Source: Roseateles puraquae
GTDB taxonomy: Bacteria; Pseudomonadota; Gammaproteobacteria; Burkholderiales; Burkholderiaceae_C
Assembly: GCF_002205845.1 (NCBI RefSeq)
Contig: NZ_NISI01000007.1
Span: 1 to 64,000, forward strand
Direction of reading: 5' to 3'
DNA: 64,000 bases
Shown here: piece after piece, positions 1 through 9,339 of the stretch
Position numbering within the stretch: the stretch's first letter is position 1
Layout: each line of letters begins with the position of its first letter
Program-made: the position numbers and the translations under genes
Notes under the pieces: generated by a model
The model's database searches: none
Told to the model about the DNA's origin: nothing
What the model saw: the letters and a program-made list of their open reading frames with translations, nothing else

Positions 1-95
1 TCGCTCCGATCGCCATGGAAACCGGTCTGCGCTTCGCCATCCGTGAAGGTGGCCGCACCGTCGGTTCGGGCGTCGTCGCCACGATCCTCGAGTAA
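1..95 (+). CDS. tuf: Elongation factor Tu, C-terminal end (partial)
   Basis: Only the last 30 codons are present; the gene enters from the left edge and stops at TAA 93-95. The peptide contains the EF-Tu domain III ending with the motifs [14 protein letters not shown] and GVVA-ILE. EF-Tu delivers aminoacyl-tRNA to the ribosome as a GTP complex. Its position directly before rpsJ is the usual one for tuf in beta- and gammaproteobacteria. Confidence 0.95.
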   Translation, partial: APIAMETGLRFAIREGGRTVGSGVVATILE

Positions 96-161
96 TCACT
101 GCGTGACGTGCGCCGCGCGGCTGCCGTGCGGCGCTCACCACCTGCTCTTTAAGGAACCGTC

Positions 162-473
162 ATGCAAAAGCAAAAGATCCGCATCCGTCTGAAGGCGTTC
201 GATTACAAGCTGATCGACCAGTCGGCGCTCGAGATCGTCGAAACCGCCAAGCGCACCGGCGCCATCGTCAAGGGCCCGGTGCCCCTGCCGACGCGCATGG
301 AGCGCTTCGACATCCTGCGTTCGCCGCACGTCAACAAGACGAGCCGCGACCAGTTCGAGATCCGCACCCACCAGCGTCTGATGGACATCGTCGACCCGAC
401 TGACAAGACGGTCGACGCGCTGATGAAGCTCGACCTGCCGGCTGGCGTCGACGTCGAAATCAAGCTGCAATAA
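162..473 (+). CDS. rpsJ: 30S ribosomal protein S10
   Basis: A 103-residue protein of normal S10 length starting [19 protein letters not shown], the standard S10 N-terminus. S10 sits in the head of the 30S subunit and in many bacteria also binds NusB in antitermination. An AAGGA ribosome-binding site precedes the ATG. The gene lies 66 bases after tuf and is followed by a strong hairpin terminator, so it is probably transcribed with tuf and separately from the rest of the S10 genes. Confidence 0.98.
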   Translation: MQKQKIRIRLKAFDYKLIDQSALEIVETAKRTGAIVKGPVPLPTRMERFDILRSPHVNKTSRDQFEIRTHQRLMDIVDPTDKTVDALMKLDLPAGVDVEIKLQ

Positions 474-499
474 GCGCGCGGCCTCCGGGCCTGTCCGCA

Positions 500-535
500 A
501 GCCCCGAACGGCTGACGCCGCTCGGGGCTTTTTCT
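500..535 (+). terminator. Rho-independent terminator after rpsJ
   Basis: An 8-bp stem, AGCCCCGA (500-507) pairing with TCGGGGCT (522-529), is followed by TTTTCTT. It lies 26 bases after the rpsJ stop and would end the tuf-rpsJ transcript, complete or partial. Confidence 0.85.
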
Positions 536-556
536 TGCCTGGCGCGGGCGCTGGGC

Positions 557-586
557 TTGCATCCGGGCAATCCCGCAAGCTATACT
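557..586 (+). promoter_or_regulatory. Sigma70-type promoter for rplC operon
   Basis: TTGCAT (557-562) and TATACT (581-586) are separated by 18 bases, a good sigma70 match. It sits between the rpsJ terminator and rplC and would restart transcription for the L3-S17 genes with a leader of about 135 bases. The placement relative to the terminator supports the call; no start-site data were used. Confidence 0.7.
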
Positions 587-730
587 CGCCAGCTTTTCCG
601 GGTTCGCTCCTGCGTGCCCGGTTATTCGCGCAGTGTTTCGCAAGAGACTCTGCACAGGTCAGCCCGACCAATCGATGTCGGGTGTTCGCAATAGCTTCGG
701 TCGCGCAGGCGGCAGGGGCTGGAGAAAAAC

Positions 731-1402
731 ATGAGTCTGAGCAACCGTCTCGGTTTGCTGGGCCGCAAGGTGGGCATGATGCGCATCTTCACGGACGATG
801 GCGATGCCATTCCCGTGACGGTGCTGGACGTGTCCAACAACCGCGTGACCCAGGTCAAGACCCAAGAGACCGACGGCTACAGCGCCATCCAAGTGGCGTT
901 CGGTACGCGCAAAGCTTCGCGCGTCACCAAGCCTGAAGCTGGCCACCTCGCCAAGGCGGGCGTCGAAGCCGGTGAAATCCTCAAGGAATTCCGCGTCGAC
1001 GCCGACGTCGCTGCCCAGTACAAGGCTGGTGCGACTGTCCCCGTCACGCTGTTCGCCACGGGCCAACTGGTCGACGTGCAAGGCACGTCCATCGGCAAGG
1101 GCTACGCCGGCACCATCAAGCGCCACAACTTCAGCTCGCAGCGCGCGTCGCACGGTAACAGCCGTTCGCACAACGTGCCGGGCTCGATCTCCATGGCGCA
1201 AGACCCGGGCCGCGTGTTCCCGGGCAAGAAGATGACCGGCCACATGGGCGACGAAACCGTCACGACCCAAAACCTCGACATCGTGCGCGTGGACGAAGCC
1301 CGTTCGCTGCTGCTGGTCCGTGGTGCTGTGCCGGGTTCCAAGAACGGCCACGTGGTCGTCCGCCCCGCCGTCAAGGTCAAGATCAAGAAGGGAGCCAACT
1401 GA
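731..1402 (+). CDS. rplC: 50S ribosomal protein L3
   Basis: 223 residues beginning [20 protein letters not shown], a typical L3 start, with the conserved [19 protein letters not shown] region where the protein reaches toward the peptidyl-transferase centre. GGAG precedes the ATG. L3 is an early-assembling 23S rRNA binder. The stop codon overlaps the start of rplD by one base (TGATG), consistent with translational coupling. Confidence 0.98.
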   Translation: MSLSNRLGLLGRKVGMMRIFTDDGDAIPVTVLDVSNNRVTQVKTQETDGYSAIQVAFGTRKASRVTKPEAGHLAKAGVEAGEILKEFRVDADVAAQYKAGATVPVTLFATGQLVDVQGTSIGKGYAGTIKRHNFSSQRASHGNSRSHNVPGSISMAQDPGRVFPGKKMTGHMGDETVTTQNLDIVRVDEARSLLLVRGAVPGSKNGHVVVRPAVKVKIKKGAN

Positions 1403-2022
1403 TGCAGCTCGAGCTCCTGAACGAGCAGGGTCAGGCCACCGCCAAGGTGGACGCGCCTGATACCGTCTTCGCTCGCGACTACAACGAAGCCCTGGTGCAC
1501 CAGGTGGTCGTGGCCTTCCAGGCCAACGCCCGTCAAGGCACCCGCGCCCAGAAGGACCGTGAACAGGTCCATCACTCGACCAAGAAGCCTTTCCGCCAGA
1601 AGGGCACCGGCCGCGCTCGCGCCGGTATGACCTCGTCGCCGCTGTGGCGCGGGGGCGGTCGCATCTTCCCGAACATGCCTGACGAGAACTTCTCGCACAA
1701 GCTGAACAAGAAGATGTACCGCGCCGGCATGGCTGCCATCCTGTCGCAGCTGGCCCGTGAAGGCCGCCTGGCCGTGGTGGATTCGATCTCGGTCGAAGCC
1801 CCCAAGACCAAGCTGCTGGCCGCCAAGTTCAAGGCCATGGGCCTGGACTCGGTGATGGTCATCGCCGACACCGTGGACGACAACCTGGCACTGGCCTCGC
1901 GCAACCTGGCCAACGTGCTGGTCGTCGAGCCGCGCTACGCCGACCCGCTGTCCCTCGTCTTCTACAAGAAGGTGCTGGTGACCAAGGCTGCGGTCGAGCA
2001 ACTCAAGGAGATGCTGGCATGA
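1402..2022 (+). CDS. rplD: 50S ribosomal protein L4
   Basis: 206 residues, the usual L4 length. The basic internal loop ([20 protein letters not shown] followed by GRARAG) is the extension that lines the exit tunnel. In E. coli L4 represses the S10 operon through a leader upstream of rpsJ; here rpsJ is cut off by a terminator, so any L4 control would have to act on the leader before rplC (inference). The gene overlaps rplW by four bases (ATGA). Confidence 0.98.
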   Translation: MQLELLNEQGQATAKVDAPDTVFARDYNEALVHQVVVAFQANARQGTRAQKDREQVHHSTKKPFRQKGTGRARAGMTSSPLWRGGGRIFPNMPDENFSHKLNKKMYRAGMAAILSQLAREGRLAVVDSISVEAPKTKLLAAKFKAMGLDSVMVIADTVDDNLALASRNLANVLVVEPRYADPLSLVFYKKVLVTKAAVEQLKEMLA

Positions 2023-2333
2023 GCGCCCCCAAGTATTCCGAAGGCCGTCTGGCCTCCGTGCTGCTCGCGCCCATCGTGTCCGAGAAGGCCACGCAAGTTG
2101 CCGAAAAGCACAACCAGGTCCTGTTCAAGGTCCTGCGCGACGCCACCAAGCCCGAGATCAAGGCCGCTGTTGAACTGATGTTCAAGGTCGAGGTCGAGTC
2201 GGTCAGCGTGGTCAACGTCAAGGGCAAGACCAAGCGCTTTGGTGGCCGTCCTGGCCGCCGCGACCATGTCAAGAAGGCCTACGTGGCCCTCAAGGCCGGT
2301 CAAGAGCTCAACTTCTCCGGGGAGGCCGCGTAA
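2019..2333 (+). CDS. rplW: 50S ribosomal protein L23
   Basis: 104 residues with the L23 features [18 protein letters not shown] at the N-terminus and the basic loop [20 protein letters not shown]23 sits at the tunnel exit and is the docking site for trigger factor and SRP. It overlaps rplD and its TAA directly abuts the rplB ATG, so the three genes are almost certainly cotranslated. Confidence 0.98.
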   Translation: MSAPKYSEGRLASVLLAPIVSEKATQVAEKHNQVLFKVLRDATKPEIKAAVELMFKVEVESVSVVNVKGKTKRFGGRPGRRDHVKKAYVALKAGQELNFSGEAA

Positions 2334-3158
2334 ATGGCCATCGTCAAAGTCAAGCCGACGTCGCCCGGCCGCCGTGGCGTCGTCAAGGTGGTGCACAAGC
2401 ACCTCCACAAGGGCGCGCCCGAGGCCTCGCTGCTGGAGCCGCAGAAGCAGAAGTCTGGCCGTAACAACAACGGTCACATCACGATGCGCCACAAGGGCGG
2501 TGGTCACAAGCACCACTACCGCGTCGTCGACTTCAAGCGCAACAAGGACGGCATCCCCGCCAAGGTCGAGACCATCGAGTACGACCCCAACCGCACGGCC
2601 CACATCGCTCTCGTGGTGTACGCCGACGGCGAGCGTCGTTATGTGATCGCCCCGCGCGGCCTGGAAGTGGGCGCCACGCTCCTGAGCGGCTCGGAAGCGC
2701 CGATCAAGGCCGGCAACACGCTGCCCATCCGCAACATCCCGGTGGGTTCGACCATCCACTGCATCGAACTGCAACCTGGCAAGGGTGCCCAGATGATCCG
2801 TTCGGCCGGCGCCTCTGCTGTGCTGATGGCTCGTGAAGGCGTCTACGCCCAGATCCGCCTGCGCTCCGGTGAAGTGCGTCGTGTGCACATCGACTGCCGC
2901 GCCACGATCGGTGAAGTGAGCAACGAAGAGCACAGCCTGCGCCAGTACGGCAAGGCCGGTGCCATCCGCTGGAAGGGCATTCGCCCGACCGTCCGCGGCG
3001 TCGCCATGAACCCGGTCGACCACCCGCACGGTGGTGGTGAAGGCCGCACCGGCGAAGGCCAGGTCCCCGTGTCCCCGTGGAACACGATGACCAAGGGCTA
3101 TCGCACTCGCAACAACAAGCGCACGCAGACGTTCATCGTCTCGCGTCGCAAGAAGTAA
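2334..3158 (+). CDS. rplB: 50S ribosomal protein L2
   Basis: 274 residues, standard length for L2, with the signature [13 protein letters not shown] near the C-terminus and the lysine-rich end of the family. L2 binds 23S rRNA, is needed for subunit association and lies close to the peptidyl-transferase centre. The start is fixed by the immediately preceding rplW stop; a GGGGAGG sequence lies just inside rplW. Confidence 0.98.
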   Translation: MAIVKVKPTSPGRRGVVKVVHKHLHKGAPEASLLEPQKQKSGRNNNGHITMRHKGGGHKHHYRVVDFKRNKDGIPAKVETIEYDPNRTAHIALVVYADGERRYVIAPRGLEVGATLLSGSEAPIKAGNTLPIRNIPVGSTIHCIELQPGKGAQMIRSAGASAVLMAREGVYAQIRLRSGEVRRVHIDCRATIGEVSNEEHSLRQYGKAGAIRWKGIRPTVRGVAMNPVDHPHGGGEGRTGEGQVPVSPWNTMTKGYRTRNNKRTQTFIVSRRKK

Positions 3159-3168
3159 GGGCTAGGCC

Positions 3169-3447
3169 ATGACTCGTTCGCTGAAGAAGGGCCCGTTCGT
3201 TGACCACCACCTGCAGGCCAAGGTCGACAAGGCGGTTGCCAACAAGGACAAGAAGCCCATCAAGACCTGGTCGCGTCGTTCGACGATCCTGCCCGAGTTC
3301 ATCGGTCTGACGATCGCCGTGCACAACGGCAAGCAGCACGTGCCGGTTTATGTGTCTGACCAGATGGTCGGTCACAAGCTGGGTGAATTCGCACTGACCC
3401 GCACCTTCAAGGGCCACCCGGCCGACAAGAAGGCCGGGAAGAAGTAA
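3169..3447 (+). CDS. rpsS: 30S ribosomal protein S19
   Basis: 92 residues starting [15 protein letters not shown] and containing the S19 motif [13 protein letters not shown]19 forms part of the 30S head with S13 and contacts the A-site tRNA. It follows rplB by 10 bases in the conserved order and precedes rplV. Confidence 0.98.
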   Translation: MTRSLKKGPFVDHHLQAKVDKAVANKDKKPIKTWSRRSTILPEFIGLTIAVHNGKQHVPVYVSDQMVGHKLGEFALTRTFKGHPADKKAGKK

Positions 3448-3459
3448 GGACTAGAGACG

Positions 3460-3789
3460 ATGGAAACCAAAGCAATCGTCCGTGGCGTCCGCCTGTCGTG
3501 TGACAAGGGTCGCCTCGTGGCCGACATGATCCGCGGCAAGAAGGTGGATCACGCCCTCAACATCCTGACCTTCACCCAGAAGAAGGCGGCCCTGATCATC
3601 AAGAAGGCGCTGGAAAGCGCCATCGCCAACGCCGAGCACAACGACGGCGCGGACATCGATGAACTCAAGGTCACCTCGATCTACGTCGAACAGGGTGCCA
3701 CGCTGAAGCGCTTCTCGGCTCGCGCCAAGGGCCGCGGCAACCGCATCAGCAAGCCCACTTGCCACATCTTCGTGGCAGTCGGCAACTAA
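3460..3789 (+). CDS. rplV: 50S ribosomal protein L22
   Basis: 109 residues starting [20 protein letters not shown]. The C-terminal half contains the beta-hairpin loop that lines the exit tunnel ([14 protein letters not shown]) and ends with the S/TxHIxV strand, here THC-like as PTCHIFVAV. It lies between rpsS and rpsC as in nearly all bacteria. Confidence 0.98.
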   Translation: METKAIVRGVRLSCDKGRLVADMIRGKKVDHALNILTFTQKKAALIIKKALESAIANAEHNDGADIDELKVTSIYVEQGATLKRFSARAKGRGNRISKPTCHIFVAVGN

Positions 3790-3804
3790 GGCGCAAGGAA
3801 GACT

Positions 3805-4665
3805 ATGGGACAGAAAATCCATCCGGTTGGCTTCCGCCTGCCTGTCACCCGCAACTGGGCTTCGCGCTGGTACGCGAACAACCAGAACTTCGCCACGATG
3901 CTGGCCGAGGATCTGCAAGTTCGTGACTACCTCAAGGGCAAGCTCAAGAACGCCGCTGTTTCGCGCATCCTGATCGAGCGTCCTGCCAAAAATGCCCGCA
4001 TCACGATCTTCTCGGCTCGTCCGGGCGTCGTGATCGGCAAGAAGGGTGAAGACATCGAAGCGCTGAAGGCTGAGCTGACCAAGCGTCTGGGCGTGCCCGT
4101 CGCCGTCAACATCGAAGAAGTGCGCAAGCCTGAAGTCGATGCCCAGCTGATCGCCGACTCGATCACCCAGCAGCTCGAAAAGCGCATCATGTTCCGCCGC
4201 GCCATGAAGCGCGCGATGCAGAACGCCATGCGTCTGGGTGCCCAGGGCATCAAGATCATGAGCGCCGGTCGTCTGAACGGCATCGAAATCGCTCGCACCG
4301 AGTGGTATCGCGAAGGTCGTGTGCCCCTGCACACCCTGAAGGCCGACATCGACTACGGCTTCTCCGAAGCCAAGACCACCTACGGCGTCATCGGCGTCAA
4401 GGTCTGGGTCTACCGCGGTGACCGTCTGGCCAATGGCGAGGCGCCTGTCATCAACACCCCCGCTGGCGCCGAAGACGATCGTCGCCCGCGCCGTAACGCC
4501 CGTCCGGGCGCTCCCGGTGGCCGTGGCCGCCCGGGTGGCGACCGCGGCCCGCGTGACGGAGCAGACCAGCCCGCTGCCGCCGCCCCCACGGGTGACGCAG
4601 CCAAGCCGGCCGGCAAGCGCGTGATCCGCAAGGCTCCCGCCGCCGGTGAGGCCAAAGGAGAATAA
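3805..4665 (+). CDS. rpsC: 30S ribosomal protein S3 with extended C-terminal tail
   Basis: 286 residues. The first ~215 are normal S3: [12 protein letters not shown] start, a KH domain with [14 protein letters not shown], and the C-domain around [13 protein letters not shown]3 lines the mRNA entry channel and with S4/S5 unwinds mRNA. Residues ~216-286 form an added low-complexity tail rich in Arg, Gly, Pro and Ala; E. coli S3 is only about 233 residues long. Long tails of this sort are known from Burkholderiales S3 and their role is unknown. Confidence 0.97.
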   Translation: MGQKIHPVGFRLPVTRNWASRWYANNQNFATMLAEDLQVRDYLKGKLKNAAVSRILIERPAKNARITIFSARPGVVIGKKGEDIEALKAELTKRLGVPVAVNIEEVRKPEVDAQLIADSITQQLEKRIMFRRAMKRAMQNAMRLGAQGIKIMSAGRLNGIEIARTEWYREGRVPLHTLKADIDYGFSEAKTTYGVIGVKVWVYRGDRLANGEAPVINTPAGAEDDRRPRRNARPGAPGGRGRPGGDRGPRDGADQPAAAAPTGDAAKPAGKRVIRKAPAAGEAKGE

Positions 4666-4667
4666 AC

Positions 4668-5084
4668 ATGCTGCAACCCGCTCGTCGTAAATACCGCAAG
4701 GAGCAGAAGGGCCGCAACACTGGTGTTGCGACCCGAGGCGCCGCGGTGTCTTTCGGTGATTTTGGCCTGAAGGCCACCGAGCGCGGCCGCCTGACGGCCC
4801 GCCAGATCGAAGCGGCTCGCCGCGCGATCTCGCGCCACATCAAGCGTGGCGGCCGGATCTTCATCCGCGTGTTCCCGGACAAGCCCATCTCGCAAAAGCC
4901 CGCCGAAGTTCGTATGGGTAACGGCAAGGGCAACCCCGAGTACTACGTCGCTGAAATCCAGCCCGGCAAGGTGATCTACGAGGTCAACGGCGTTCCCGAG
5001 CAGCTCGCTCGCGAAGCGTTCACGCTGGCCGCTGCCAAGCTGCCGCTGAAGTGCACCTTCGTGGCCCGCCAGGTCGGTACCTGA
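4668..5084 (+). CDS. rplP: 50S ribosomal protein L16
   Basis: 138 residues starting [17 protein letters not shown], with the family's [20 protein letters not shown] region that contacts the A-site tRNA and the region of the hydroxylated arginine in other bacteria. It starts two bases after the rpsC stop and is followed by rpmC. Confidence 0.98.
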   Translation: MLQPARRKYRKEQKGRNTGVATRGAAVSFGDFGLKATERGRLTARQIEAARRAISRHIKRGGRIFIRVFPDKPISQKPAEVRMGNGKGNPEYYVAEIQPGKVIYEVNGVPEQLAREAFTLAAAKLPLKCTFVARQVGT

Positions 5085-5095
5085 GGAAGGACACC

Positions 5096-5296
5096 ATGAA
5101 AGCATCTGAACTCCGCGCCAAGGACGTCGCTGCCCTCGAGAAGGAAGTGACCGACCTGCTCAAGGCCCACTTCGGCCTGCGCATGCAGAAGGCGACGCAA
5201 CAGCTGACCAACCACAGCCAGCTGGGCAAGACCCGCCGCGACATCGCTCGCGCCAAGACCATCCTGGCGCAGAAGAAGAAGGAGGCCACGAAATGA
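5096..5296 (+). CDS. rpmC: 50S ribosomal protein L29
   Basis: 66 residues, [18 protein letters not shown], with the L29 helical hairpin and the [17 protein letters not shown] motif. The ATG at 5096 is chosen because it follows an AGGAAGG ribosome-binding site and gives the family length; an upstream in-frame start at 5051 would add an atypical 15-residue extension inside rplP. L29 lies beside L23 at the tunnel exit. Overlaps rpsQ by four bases. Confidence 0.97.
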   Translation: MKASELRAKDVAALEKEVTDLLKAHFGLRMQKATQQLTNHSQLGKTRRDIARAKTILAQKKKEATK

Positions 5297-5562
5297 CTGA
5301 GGCCCAAGCCAAGAACACCCGCACCCTCGTCGGTCGCGTGGTGAGCGACAAGCGCGCCAAGACGGTCACCGTCCTGGTCGAGCGTCGCGCCAAGCACGAG
5401 CTCTACGGCAAGATCGTGGCCCGTTCCCGCAAGTACCACGCCCATGACGAAAAGGGCGAGTACAAGCTGGGCGACGTCGTCGAAATCAGCGAAGGCCGTC
5501 CGATCTCCAAGACCAAGAGCTGGGTTGTGACCCGCCTGGTCGAGAAGGCCGAGATCGTCTAA
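5293..5562 (+). CDS. rpsQ: 30S ribosomal protein S17
   Basis: 89 residues with the OB-fold core [20 protein letters not shown] and [21 protein letters not shown]17 is a primary 16S rRNA-binding protein. In E. coli it is the last gene of the S10 operon; here too it is followed by a terminator. Confidence 0.98.
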   Translation: MTEAQAKNTRTLVGRVVSDKRAKTVTVLVERRAKHELYGKIVARSRKYHAHDEKGEYKLGDVVEISEGRPISKTKSWVVTRLVEKAEIV

Positions 5563-5593
5563 GTAGCGGCCGGTCGCATGACCGCCGCAACAT

Positions 5594-5625
5594 CGGCGCG
5601 CCGGGGAACTGGCGCGCCGTTTTTC
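5594..5625 (+). terminator. Rho-independent terminator after rpsQ
   Basis: A perfect 9-bp stem, CGGCGCGCC (5594-5602) with GGCGCGCCG (5611-5619), loop GGGGAACT, followed by TTTTTCTTTT. It closes the S10-type transcription unit before the peroxiredoxin gene. Confidence 0.9.
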
Positions 5626-5659
5626 TTTTCAGCACTCAGCGATATCCAGGAGCGACACC

Positions 5660-6169
5660 ATGATCAAGGTCGGTGACAAGCTGCCCGCCGGCAGTCTGCA
5701 GGAATTCATCGAAGTGGAAGGGGAGGGCTGTTCGCTCGGTCCCAACAGCTTCGACATCGAAAAGTCGACTGCCGGCAAGACGATCGCGATCTTCGGCCTG
5801 CCCGGCGCCTTCACGCCGACCTGCTCGGCCAAGCACGTGCCGGGCTACGTCGAGTCGGCCGAGGCCTTCAAGGCCGCCGGTGTCGACGAGATCTGGTGTG
5901 TGTCGGTCAACGACGCCTTCGTCATGGGCGCCTGGGGACGTGACCAAAAGACGGCCGGCAAGGTCCGCATGATGGCCGACGGCAGCGCGGCGTTCGCGCA
6001 AGCCACCGGACTGACGCTGGATCTGACGGCCCGCGGCATGGGCCTGCGCTCGAACCGTTACTCGATGCTCGTCAAGGATGGCGTCGTGAAGGCCCTCAAC
6101 GTCGAGGGCCCTGGCAAGTTCGAAGTGAGCGACGCAGCCACGCTGCTGGCCCAGGCCAAGTCAGCTTGA
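5660..6169 (+). CDS. Peroxiredoxin (Prx5/AhpC-TSA family)
   Basis: 169 residues of the atypical 2-Cys/1-Cys Prx5-like class that reduces H2O2 and organic hydroperoxides. The active-site motif is LPGAFTPTCSAKHVPGY with the peroxidatic cysteine at residue 55; the Thr two positions before it and a later Arg (LRSNRY) complete the usual site. Other cysteines are at ~24 and ~84, so the resolving cysteine is uncertain. A GGAG site precedes the ATG. The gene sits between rpsQ and rplN, flanked by the rpsQ terminator and the spc promoter, so it may be controlled independently of the ribosomal genes. Confidence 0.93.
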   Translation: MIKVGDKLPAGSLQEFIEVEGEGCSLGPNSFDIEKSTAGKTIAIFGLPGAFTPTCSAKHVPGYVESAEAFKAAGVDEIWCVSVNDAFVMGAWGRDQKTAGKVRMMADGSAAFAQATGLTLDLTARGMGLRSNRYSMLVKDGVVKALNVEGPGKFEVSDAATLLAQAKSA

Positions 6170-6176
6170 GTCCTTC

Positions 6177-6201
6177 TGAGGGCCGGCACGCCCGGTCCTC
6201 A
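6177..6201 (+). other. Stem-loop after peroxiredoxin gene
   Basis: TGAGGGCCGG (6177-6186) pairs with CCGGTCCTCA (6192-6201), ten base pairs with one G-U, eight bases after the stop codon. There is no T-tract on the plus strand, so it is at best a weak terminator or an mRNA-stabilising end. Confidence 0.4.
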
Positions 6202-6220
6202 AAAATCTGCGCGCCAGGCA

Positions 6221-6250
6221 TTGACGCCCCAAGGGTTCTCACTGCATAAT
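6221..6250 (+). promoter_or_regulatory. Sigma70-type promoter for spc operon
   Basis: TTGACG (6221-6226) and CATAAT (6245-6250) with an 18-base spacer, a near-consensus sigma70 promoter. It would drive rplN through at least secY with a leader of roughly 160 bases, matching the place of the spc promoter in other proteobacteria. Confidence 0.72.
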
Positions 6251-6414
6251 GCGCAGCTTCGCCGAACGCTAGGCACACGAACACTGTGCTGTGGCCTCGG
6301 ATTCGCCCTCAACCGTCGGGCGGCAAACGGTGCAACGCCGGCTGCTGACTGACTTACGGGCCCAAGACTGCTCGGATCGCACCTCGGTGCATGCGAGACA
6401 AGTTGGGGACAGAC

Positions 6415-6783
6415 ATGATTCAAATGCAATCGCGGCTTGACGTCGCGGACAACACTGGCGCGAAGTCCGTCATGTGCATCAAGGTGCTGGGCGGCTCCAA
6501 GCGCCGCTATGCGCACATTGGCGACATCATCAAGGTCAGCATCAAGGAAGCTGCCCCGCGTGGTCGCGTGAAGAAGGGCGAGGTTTACAGCGCCGTGGTG
6601 GTGCGTACCGCCAAGGGCGTGCGCCGCCAAGACGGCTCGCTCGTCAAGTTCGACGGCAACGCCGCCGTGCTGCTCAACGCCAAGCTGGAGCCCATCGGCA
6701 CCCGCATCTTCGGCCCGGTGACGCGTGAACTGCGCACCGAGCGCTTCATGAAGATCGTGTCGCTGGCCCCCGAGGTGCTCTGA
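6415..6783 (+). CDS. rplN: 50S ribosomal protein L14
   Basis: 122 residues starting [17 protein letters not shown], the invariant L14 N-terminus. The ATG at 6415 is used rather than an in-frame upstream start at 6391 because the upstream one adds eight residues not found in the family. L14 lies at the subunit interface and contacts 16S helix 14. First gene of the spc-type unit. Confidence 0.98.
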   Translation: MIQMQSRLDVADNTGAKSVMCIKVLGGSKRRYAHIGDIIKVSIKEAAPRGRVKKGEVYSAVVVRTAKGVRRQDGSLVKFDGNAAVLLNAKLEPIGTRIFGPVTRELRTERFMKIVSLAPEVL

Positions 6784-6806
6784 GCCCCCACAGTCTGAGG
6801 TAAGCC

Positions 6807-7121
6807 ATGAACAAGATCCGTACCGGCGACCAGGTCATCGTGTTGACCGGCCGCGACAAGGGCAAGCGCGGCACCGTGACCGCGCGCGCTGACGCAGACC
6901 ACGTGGTGGTCGAGGGCGTCAACGTCGTGAAGAAGCACGTCAAGCCCAACCCCATGAAGGGGACCACCGGCGGCGTCGTCGACAAGACCATGCCCATCCA
7001 TCAATCCAACGTGGCGATCTTCAACGCCGCCTCCGGCAAGGCCGATCGCGTGGGCGTCAAGCTCGTCGATGGCAAGCGGGTGCGCGTCTTCAAGTCGACC
7101 GGCGAAGAGATCAAGGCTTAA
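6807..7121 (+). CDS. rplX: 50S ribosomal protein L24
   Basis: 104 residues, [24 protein letters not shown], with the KOW motif at residues ~8-30. L24 is one of the two assembly-initiator proteins of the 50S subunit. Lies 23 bases after rplN and 10 bases before rplE. Confidence 0.98.
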   Translation: MNKIRTGDQVIVLTGRDKGKRGTVTARADADHVVVEGVNVVKKHVKPNPMKGTTGGVVDKTMPIHQSNVAIFNAASGKADRVGVKLVDGKRVRVFKSTGEEIKA

Positions 7122-7131
7122 GAGGTCCGAC

Positions 7132-7671
7132 ATGGCTCGTCTGCAAACGCAATACCGCGAAAAAATCGTGCCGGCCCTGACCGAGAAGTTCGGTTACAAG
7201 TCCGTCATGGAGGTGCCGCGCATCACCAAGATCACGCTGAACATGGGCGTGAGCGAGGCTGTCGCTGACAAGAAGGTCATGGATCACGCCGTCGGCGACC
7301 TGACCAAGATTGCCGGCCAGAAGCCCGTGGTCACCAAGTCGAAGAAGGCCATCGCTGGCTTCAAGATCCGCGACGGCGTGCCTATCGGCGCGATGGTGAC
7401 CCTGCGCGGCGTCCAGATGTACGAATTCCTGGACCGCTTCGTGACGATCGCGCTGCCGCGCGTTCGTGACTTCCGTGGTATCTCCGGTCGTTCGTTCGAC
7501 GGCCGTGGCAACTACAACATCGGCGTCAAAGAGCAAATCATCTTCCCCGAGATCGAGTACGACAAGGTGGATGCTCTGCGTGGTCTGAACATCAGCATCA
7601 CGACGACTGCCAAGACGGACGACGAAGCCAAGGCTCTCCTGGCTGCGTTCAAGTTTCCGTTCAAGAACTGA
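7132..7671 (+). CDS. rplE: 50S ribosomal protein L5
   Basis: 179 residues from [16 protein letters not shown], the exact usual L5 length. The start at 7132 follows AGAGG and is preferred over an in-frame upstream start inside rplX. L5 binds 5S rRNA and contacts the P-site tRNA; the C-terminal [17 protein letters not shown] is the family ending. Confidence 0.98.
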   Translation: MARLQTQYREKIVPALTEKFGYKSVMEVPRITKITLNMGVSEAVADKKVMDHAVGDLTKIAGQKPVVTKSKKAIAGFKIRDGVPIGAMVTLRGVQMYEFLDRFVTIALPRVRDFRGISGRSFDGRGNYNIGVKEQIIFPEIEYDKVDALRGLNISITTTAKTDDEAKALLAAFKFPFKN

Positions 7672-7679
7672 GGTGAACC

Positions 7680-7985
7680 GTGGCAAAACTCTCGATCAAA
7701 CAACGTGAGCTGAAGCGCGAGGCGCTCGTCGCCAAGTTCGCCAAGAAGTACGCCGAGCTCAAGGCCATCATCGACGACAGCAAGAAGTCCGATGAAGAGC
7801 GCTATGCCGCTCGCCTCGAGCTGCAGAAGCTGCCCCGCAATGCCTACCCCACTCGCCTGCGCAACCGCTGCGAGCTGACGGGTCGTCCGCGTGGCACCTT
7901 CCGCAAGTTCGGCCTGGCCCGTAACAAGATCCGTGAACTGGCCTTCAAGGGCGACATCCCTGGTGTCGTCAAGGCCAGCTGGTAA
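7680..7985 (+). CDS. rpsN: 30S ribosomal protein S14 (zinc-free form)
   Basis: 101 residues starting at GTG 7680 after a GAGGTGA site. It is the long, zinc-independent form: only one Cys is seen in [12 protein letters not shown], and the CxxC pairs of the short zinc form are absent. Contains the [17 protein letters not shown]-terminal motif. S14 is part of the 30S head next to S19. Confidence 0.97.
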   Translation: MAKLSIKQRELKREALVAKFAKKYAELKAIIDDSKKSDEERYAARLELQKLPRNAYPTRLRNRCELTGRPRGTFRKFGLARNKIRELAFKGDIPGVVKASW

Positions 7986-8008
7986 TCGGCTGATAGGAGA
8001 TATCGCAA

Positions 8009-8404
8009 ATGAGCATGAGTGATCCCATCGCCGATATGCTGACCCGCATCCGCAACGCGCAGATCGTCGAAAAGACCAGCGTTGCCATGCCGTCGTCCAA
8101 GCTGAAGGTGGCGATTGCCAAGGTCCTGAAGGACGAAGGCTACATCGATGACTTCGCCGTGCGTGGCGAAGCCGCCCGTCCGGAACTGGAAATCTCGCTG
8201 AAGTACTACGCTGGCCGTCCGGTCATCGAACGTATCGAGCGCGTGAGCCGTCCCGGTCTGCGCATCTACAAGGGCCGCCACGACATTCCTCAGGTCATGA
8301 ACGGCCTGGGTGTGGCGATTGTGACGACCCCGCAAGGCGTCATGACGGACCGCAAGGCTCGCGCTGCCGGCATCGGCGGCGAAGTCCTCTGCTACGTCGC
8401 CTAA
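8009..8404 (+). CDS. rpsH: 30S ribosomal protein S8
   Basis: 131 residues, [18 protein letters not shown], ending in [26 protein letters not shown] family sequence. S8 is a primary 16S rRNA binder and in E. coli the translational repressor of the spc operon by binding near rplE; the corresponding site was not folded here. Confidence 0.98.
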   Translation: MSMSDPIADMLTRIRNAQIVEKTSVAMPSSKLKVAIAKVLKDEGYIDDFAVRGEAARPELEISLKYYAGRPVIERIERVSRPGLRIYKGRHDIPQVMNGLGVAIVTTPQGVMTDRKARAAGIGGEVLCYVA

Positions 8405-8421
8405 GCGAAGGAGTAGGAACA

Positions 8422-8955
8422 ATGTCCCGCGTTGGAAAAATGCCGGTCGTCGTCCCGCAAGGCGTGGACGTGACCATCGGCGCTGAAGCCATCAGCGTCA
8501 AGGGCTCGCTCGGCACGCTGGTGCGTCCGTCGAACAAGCTCGTCACCGTCAAGAACGAAGCTGGCAAGCTGAGCTTCGTGCCCGTCAATGAGTCGGCAGA
8601 AGCCGACGCCATGAGCGGCACGATGCGCGCCCTGGTGGCCAACATGGTCAACGGCGTGAGCAAGGGCTTCGAGAAGAAGCTGAACCTGGTGGGCGTGGGC
8701 TTCCGTGCCCAAGCCCAAGGCCAGAAGCTCAACCTGCAGATCGGTTTCTCTCACCCCGTGGTGAAGGACATGCCGGCTGGTATCAAGGTCGAGTGCCCGA
8801 CCCAGACGGAAATCGTCATCAAGGGCGCCGACCGCCAGGTCGTCGGCCAGATCGCCGCCGAGGTGCGTGCCTTCCGTCCGCCCGAGCCGTACAAGGGCAA
8901 GGGCATCCGTTACTCGGATGAGAAGGTCTCCCTCAAAGAGACCAAGAAGAAGTAA
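8422..8955 (+). CDS. rplF: 50S ribosomal protein L6
   Basis: 177 residues starting [17 protein letters not shown], with the C-terminal [19 protein letters not shown] motif. L6 sits near the sarcin-ricin loop and the factor-binding site. Normal length and order between rpsH and rplR. Confidence 0.98.
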   Translation: MSRVGKMPVVVPQGVDVTIGAEAISVKGSLGTLVRPSNKLVTVKNEAGKLSFVPVNESAEADAMSGTMRALVANMVNGVSKGFEKKLNLVGVGFRAQAQGQKLNLQIGFSHPVVKDMPAGIKVECPTQTEIVIKGADRQVVGQIAAEVRAFRPPEPYKGKGIRYSDEKVSLKETKKK

Positions 8956-8966
8956 GGAGCAGCGCC

Positions 8967-9323
8967 ATGATGACCAAGAAAGAACAACGCCTGCGTCGTT
9001 CGCGCCAGACCCGTGCTCGCATCGCCCTTCAGCGTGTGGCTCGTCTGACGGTGTTCCGCTCCAACCTGCACATCTACGCCCAGGTCCTGTCGGAAGACGG
9101 CGACAAGGTGCTGGCTGCAGCTTCGACCGCCGAGAAGTCGGTGCGCGAACAGATCAGCAACGGTGGCAACGTCGCCGCCGCCACGCTGGTCGGCAAGCTG
9201 ATTGCCGAGAAGGCCAAGGCGGCTGGCGTCGAGAAGGTCGCTTTCGACCGCTCGGGCTTCGCCTACCACGGCCGTGTCAAGGCTCTGGCCGAAGCGGCCC
9301 GCGAAGCCGGTCTGCAGTTCTGA
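8967..9323 (+). CDS. rplR: 50S ribosomal protein L18
   Basis: 118 residues. The N-terminal arginine-rich segment ([12 protein letters not shown]) and the [25 protein letters not shown]-terminus (shown here as separate shorter blocks in the protein) identify L18, which binds 5S rRNA with L5. Two ATG codons occur in tandem at 8967 and 8970; the first is used after a strong AAGGAGCA site. Confidence 0.97.
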   Translation: MMTKKEQRLRRSRQTRARIALQRVARLTVFRSNLHIYAQVLSEDGDKVLAAASTAEKSVREQISNGGNVAAATLVGKLIAEKAKAAGVEKVAFDRSGFAYHGRVKALAEAAREAGLQF

Positions 9324-9339
9324 CGCATAGGAATACGAA

